Below, in pieces: positions 60,789 to 64,000 of a stretch of 64,000 nucleotides of DNA. Both the position numbers and the translations under genes were made by a program. The notes beneath the pieces are model-generated. The model worked only from the letters and a program-made list of their open reading frames with translations, searched no databases and was not told the DNA's origin. The stretch comes from Thermoplasmata archaeon (lineage in GTDB: Archaea > Thermoplasmatota > Thermoplasmata > RBG-16-68-12 > SOIM01): NCBI GenBank assembly GCA_023140195.1, contig JAGLME010000004.1, positions 320,578-384,577 on the forward strand, given 5' to 3'. The number at the start of each line of letters is the position of its first letter. The first letter of the stretch is position 1.

Positions 60789-61723
60789 ATCTGCCGGTTC
60801 ACTATGAAATCCGGTCTCTCACCCGAAAGTACCTTGTCAACCTGTTCGGCGGTAGTTGTCCCTGCTTTGATCTGCGCTTCTTTCGTGGAAGCGCCCAGAT
60901 GAGGGGTGAAGACGACGTTGGGTGCAATCAGAAGCGGGCTTTCTTCCGGAGGCTCTTTGTCGAAGACGTCGAGAGCTGCACCTCCTATCTTACCTTTCTC
61001 CAGGGCATCCACCAACGCAGCCTCGTCGATGATTGGGCCTCTGGCACAGTTGATCACACATGCGCTGTCCTTCATCATCTCGAACTGTTCTTTCCCGATC
61101 ATCCCTCTGGTCTCGTCCGAAAGAAGCGAATGAATAGAAATGAAATCCGAGTTCTTCAACAGTTCATCCAGCTCGATGAAGGTGCACTGGATCTTATCCT
61201 GGACCTCTTTGGGCAGATATGGGTCGTAGGCAAGGACGTTCATTCCAAAGGCCACGGCCCTTGAGGCAACCTCGGCGCCGATTCTCCCGCAGCCGACGAG
61301 CCCGAGGGTCTTCCCATGGAGCTCGGTGCCCATCAACCTCTTCTTCTCCCACAGTCCGGCCTTCATGCTCTTGTCCGCGAATGGAAGACGCCTGGCAAGG
61401 GATAACATATGACCAATCGTAAGCTCGGCGACCGACATCGTGCTTGAGCGAGGCGCGTTGACGACCGCGATCCTCCTCTCGGTCGCGTAATCCACGTCGA
61501 TGTTGTCCACTCCTATCCCGGCCCTTCCGATGGCTTTGAGGTTCTCACCCTTCTCGATCACTTCTCTTGTCACTTTGGTCTTGCCCCGGACTATGATAGC
61601 GTCGAAGTTGGATATCACATCCAGCAGCTCGTCCTTCTCGTGGAACTTGGCGGTCACCTCGTACTTCGCCCTGAGCTTCTCGACGGCTTCTTCGGCTATT
61701 TGATCATTCACAAGCACTTTCAT
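60776..61723 (-). CDS. serA: D-3-phosphoglycerate dehydrogenase-like 2-hydroxyacid dehydrogenase
   Basis: A 315-residue NAD-dependent dehydrogenase, the first step of serine synthesis if the substrate is 3-phosphoglycerate. GLVGCGRIGAEVASRA is the Rossmann motif; the catalytic Arg is in NCARGPIIDE, Glu in DVFDKEPP, and His in FTPHLGAST. It lacks the C-terminal ACT domain of many SerA proteins, so it is probably not feedback-inhibited by serine in that way. Glyoxylate or hydroxypyruvate reductase is a possible alternative. TATA at 61754-61763, and a G-rich Shine-Dalgarno site precedes the ATG. Confidence 0.85.
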   Translation of the reverse strand: MKVLVNDQIAEEAVEKLRAKYEVTAKFHEKDELLDVISNFDAIIVRGKTKVTREVIEKGENLKAIGRAGIGVDNIDVDYATERRIAVVNAPRSSTMSVAELTIGHMLSLARRLPFADKSMKAGLWEKKRLMGTELHGKTLGLVGCGRIGAEVASRAVAFGMNVLAYDPYLPKEVQDKIQCTFIELDELLKNSDFISIHSLLSDETRGMIGKEQFEMMKDSACVINCARGPIIDEAALVDALEKGKIGGAALDVFDKEPPEESPLLIAPNVVFTPHLGASTKEAQIKAGTTTAEQVDKVLSGERPDFIVNRQIYDS

Positions 61724-61753
61724 AGTCTTCCCCCGCCTGAAAAGGACAATGTT

Positions 61754-61763
61754 CTATTAAACT
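61754..61763 (-). promoter_or_regulatory. TATA box of serA
   Basis: The minus strand reads AGTTTAATAG, 35 bases before the ATG at 61723. Confidence 0.4.
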
Positions 61764-61764
61764 A

Positions 61765-62205
61765 TCACGGAAAAGGGGTGTTGAAAACGAAATAGAGGAA
61801 GATCGAGACCATTACCGCTGTGATGACGATTATGCCTATGATGATCGTGTAAAGCGTCGTCTTCGCATCCGAGCCCCACACAATGGGTATAGGACCCAGG
61901 AACACGACTCCACCGGTCTTTGGTCTCCCGACGGGAGCTCCTCCCTGTCCTCCGGACGGCGACCGAGATGCGCCTGGCGTCTCTTGATGCGGCGCCGGAG
62001 CGTATCGTTTGAACATGTAGATCAGGCCGACCACGATCCCAAGGAATATCAGGAGCCCTCCGCCGAGAGCGTACGGGCCGGTCCCCCTGTAGACAGGGAT
62101 GAACAACAGGATCATCAGCTCCCCGTCACCGTTGGCTGCACCAACGGCAAGGACCGCTATTCCAAGAGCGATCAGTCCAAATGCGGCCATCTTCAACTTG
62201 TTCAT
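61765..62205 (-). CDS. TIGR00304/DUF131-type archaeal membrane protein
   Basis: A 146-residue membrane protein: TM helices near 5-23, 45-65 and 118-141, a Gly/Pro-rich loop, and the family signature GGVVFLGPIPIVWGSD before the last helix. Members are conserved across euryarchaea but have no known function. Its TATA box is 25 bases before the ATG. Confidence 0.8.
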   Translation of the reverse strand: MNKLKMAAFGLIALGIAVLAVGAANGDGELMILLFIPVYRGTGPYALGGGLLIFLGIVVGLIYMFKRYAPAPHQETPGASRSPSGGQGGAPVGRPKTGGVVFLGPIPIVWGSDAKTTLYTIIIGIIVITAVMVSIFLYFVFNTPFP

Positions 62206-62225
62206 TGGAGAATTTCTAGGTGGTT

Positions 62226-62234
62226 CTTTTATAC
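62226..62234 (-). promoter_or_regulatory. TATA box of the TIGR00304 gene
   Basis: The minus strand reads GTATAAAAG, centred 25 bases before ATG 62205. Confidence 0.5.
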
Positions 62235-62337
62235 ATATCTTTCGGGGTCGTCATGCTCTCAATCCAACGGAAGAACCACGAGCCAGCAAGACACTAGACA
62301 ATATCCTTAAGTCTTTCACGGTCATTACCGGAGGGAG

Positions 62338-63195
62338 ATGATTAGACAGCTCATCGCAAAGCTTCTACGATCAACTGGATGTTCGGTGTCATTGGAGGGG
62401 GATGTTCTTACGGCATCGAGAGGTGACGCGAGGTTGACCTTCGGTTTCCCTTCCGAGAACTCCTTGCAGGACGTACTGGATCAAATTGCCGGCAAGGGTG
62501 GACAGGGAGTGCTGGTGCCCATGCTCGACGAGCCCATTGAAGCGCCTGGGATCATAATCCTTGACCGGGAGGATTTGGAGAACGACGTGATGCAGGTCCT
62601 TCTTGGAAAGAAGAAGACGAGAGAGACCGTCCTAGGAGATCTGGTAACCGACTGCCTGGGAGAAATGGACAAGGTCCCCGAGGCGATGGTGAGGCCAACG
62701 CTTGAGAAGGAAGACGTTGTGGAGATCGGCAACAAGATGGTTGACGGGTTCAACTACATACTGGACCTGGTTCCATATTTCGTTTTCGAGTACACTTCCT
62801 TGGTCGAGTATGATGGAGAGGTCCAAGAGTCCAAGGGAACGATCGGGGTCAATGCACTGACCGAATCCCCGGAGATATGGGAACATGACATGGAGAGAAT
62901 GGACGGAATCGAGTACTTCGACAGGAAGCGGGAGCCCAAGACTGATGAAGTGGAGGCCTTCCAGATAGCCCAGCGGAAAGTGATAGAACTTGGGACCGTG
63001 GTCAAGGAGAGCGTCAAGGAGAGAGAGGACGCAACCATTCAACAGAAGAAGAGCGTCAAACCCAAGAAAGAGGATGTCCAGTTAGAGGGGTTGGGACTGG
63101 TGTACCTTCCCATCTGGTGCGTGGAGGGTTCGAAGGGCAGCATAATCATCAATGCTAGTACGGGCAAGATCCTGAAGGAGGATCTGTATTCATAG
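62338..63195 (+). CDS. Conserved-looking protein of unknown function
   Basis: A 285-residue soluble protein. The N-terminal 85 residues form an alpha/beta unit (CSVSLEGDVLTASRGDARLTFG, then GIIILDREDLEND); the middle is helical with FNYILDLVPYFVFEYTSLVEYDG; a Lys/Glu-rich linker (KKSVKPKKEDVQ) leads to a C-terminal beta segment with YLPIWCVEGSKGSIIINASTGKI. The last part resembles the PepSY-like or accessory beta units seen in some archaeal proteins, but I cannot name a family. GGAGGGAG lies right before the ATG. It stands alone. Confidence 0.65.
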   Translation: MIRQLIAKLLRSTGCSVSLEGDVLTASRGDARLTFGFPSENSLQDVLDQIAGKGGQGVLVPMLDEPIEAPGIIILDREDLENDVMQVLLGKKKTRETVLGDLVTDCLGEMDKVPEAMVRPTLEKEDVVEIGNKMVDGFNYILDLVPYFVFEYTSLVEYDGEVQESKGTIGVNALTESPEIWEHDMERMDGIEYFDRKREPKTDEVEAFQIAQRKVIELGTVVKESVKEREDATIQQKKSVKPKKEDVQLEGLGLVYLPIWCVEGSKGSIIINASTGKILKEDLYS

Positions 63196-63324
63196 AGATC
63201 GATGGCCACTATTGGTGCAACCTGAACCGATGTGGTGTTCCCTACTGCTTTTCCTTTTCTCGTTGATGATTTCTCAATGAAAAGTTTTTTATTTCTCGGG
63301 ATGTTCTGAAGTTCGGGTACTTAG

Positions 63325-63531
63325 ATGGCAGCCTCTCCTTCTCAAAATGAAAAGACGCGGCCAGAGCAAATGGGCGTTGGCCTGATGCTGGGTGGAGCGA
63401 TAGGTCTTGTGATAGGGGGAGTTGCAGGTGGCGCCATCGGGGCTACCATTGGCGGTGTTCTTGGAGCAATGGTCGGACAGTTCATTGAACATTTCGAAAT
63501 GACCAGAAAGGACCACGAGGGAGGTTGGTGA
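63325..63531 (+). CDS. Small glycine-zipper membrane protein
   Basis: A 68-residue protein. After a short polar N terminus, residues 17-51 form one or two TM helices with regular small-residue spacing (GGAIGLVIGGVAGGAIGATI), a glycine zipper, which often drives tight helix packing or oligomers. A T-rich TATA-like TTTTTTATTTC lies about 35 bases upstream. The next membrane-protein gene begins 1 base after its stop, so they are probably one operon. Confidence 0.6.
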   Translation: MAASPSQNEKTRPEQMGVGLMLGGAIGLVIGGVAGGAIGATIGGVLGAMVGQFIEHFEMTRKDHEGGW

Positions 63532-63532
63532 G

Positions 63533-63973
63533 ATGAGCGAGAAGAGCCATCTCGAGATTGCGTTCATAGGTCGAACGTACATGATTCTCCTTTATGTCAT
63601 CGCGTCCATCTTCCTTCTGCTGATACTCGGCGAGATACTCAACAATGCAACCGAGAATCCTGACAGCACGTACAGCCTGTACTTCGCACTGTCGATATGG
63701 ATGACCTTCATCGCCGGGGGAATCGTGTACGAATGGCACAGACTCGCATTCAAGAGGCTGGGCATGGAGAAGAGGTCTGTGAAGATCGTATTGCCGCTGG
63801 TCTTCCTTTTGATAGCCGGCATGGTCGTCATCCTCATTTCGGCAAGCCCCTACCATCCCGCGATACGGTTCGTCATCTCTGTGATAGCCGTGATATCCAT
63901 TTGGATCATCAGAAGATCCCTGACGATGGCAATCAAGGACAGGTTGAGATCGGTCAGGGAAAGAGAGTTCTAG
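63533..63973 (+). CDS. Membrane protein, four TM helices
   Basis: A 146-residue protein with helices near 13-33, 47-67, 83-103 and 108-128, and a basic cytosolic end (KDRLRSVRERE). Between helices 2 and 3 lies a charged loop YEWHRLAFKRLGMEKR. No family is recognised. It is directly downstream of the glycine-zipper gene, and the two may form a membrane complex (inference). Confidence 0.6.
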   Translation: MSEKSHLEIAFIGRTYMILLYVIASIFLLLILGEILNNATENPDSTYSLYFALSIWMTFIAGGIVYEWHRLAFKRLGMEKRSVKIVLPLVFLLIAGMVVILISASPYHPAIRFVISVIAVISIWIIRRSLTMAIKDRLRSVREREF

Positions 63974-64000
63974 AGGCCCATCAGGACATATCCAGTTCTT

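Overview
The window reads as a chromosomal segment of a euryarchaeal-type archaeon, most likely a member of the Thermoplasmatota. Evidence for Archaea: ribosomal protein L40e, RPA with an RPA-associated protein, Trm5, Dph5, a GMP synthase split into two genes, a TIGR00304-type membrane protein, LysW-dependent amino acid biosynthesis, and TATA boxes that sit 25-32 bases before many start codons. The Thermoplasmatota assignment is inference, based on membrane-anchored tandem winged-helix regulators, large PKD/Big-type surface proteins and the LysW operon. I see no tRNA, rRNA, CRISPR array, complete insertion sequence or prophage.

Layout. 1-5.2 kb: an M20 peptidase, a zinc ribbon, a giant FG-GAP sensor with a cytosolic winged-helix pair, a 700-base region without a convincing gene but with three TATA boxes and two hairpins, and 3-methyladenine DNA glycosylase. 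5.2-10.3 kb: MMPL-type exporter, O-methyltransferase, MFS transporter. 10.3-22.8 kb is rich in envelope genes: a beta-helix sensor with the same cytosolic winged-helix pair, a membrane protein with five zinc ribbons and TPRs, a PrsW-like protease, a polyproline transglutaminase-like protein, a zinc-ribbon protein, RimI, and a PKD protein with a von Willebrand A domain inserted in one PKD fold. 22.8-29.9 kb: an ACT-domain protein divergent from the complete lysWXYZJK operon, with a palindrome between them, followed closely by asnS.

29.9-36.4 kb: small membrane and secreted proteins, a DUF6125-like protein, acyl-CoA dehydrogenase, a dUTPase/dCTP-deaminase-family protein, trm5, dph5, a methyltransferase and a ribbon-helix-helix protein. 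36.5-40.3 kb: RPA, its associated protein and two RecA-fold ATPases, the first with a ruined Walker A motif. 40.4-46.6 kb: purC, ilvE, sucC, sucD and topA. 46.7-55 kb: a 1,747-residue repeat surface protein, ribosomal L40e, and a membrane-anchored family 5 solute-binding protein. 55-58.5 kb: S-adenosylhomocysteinase, a HAD phosphatase and a PfkB kinase, which together look like a methyl-cycle salvage operon, then a lone Lrp ligand-binding domain and a small membrane protein. 58.5-64 kb: purE, both GMP synthase subunits, serA and several uncharacterised small or membrane proteins.

How the genes work together: the metabolic parts cover arginine/lysine, serine, branched-chain amino acid and purine synthesis, the succinyl-CoA step of the TCA cycle and the methyl cycle. 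The most unusual material is at the cell surface: several very large exported proteins, two of which appear to couple an outside sensor directly to DNA-binding domains inside the cell.
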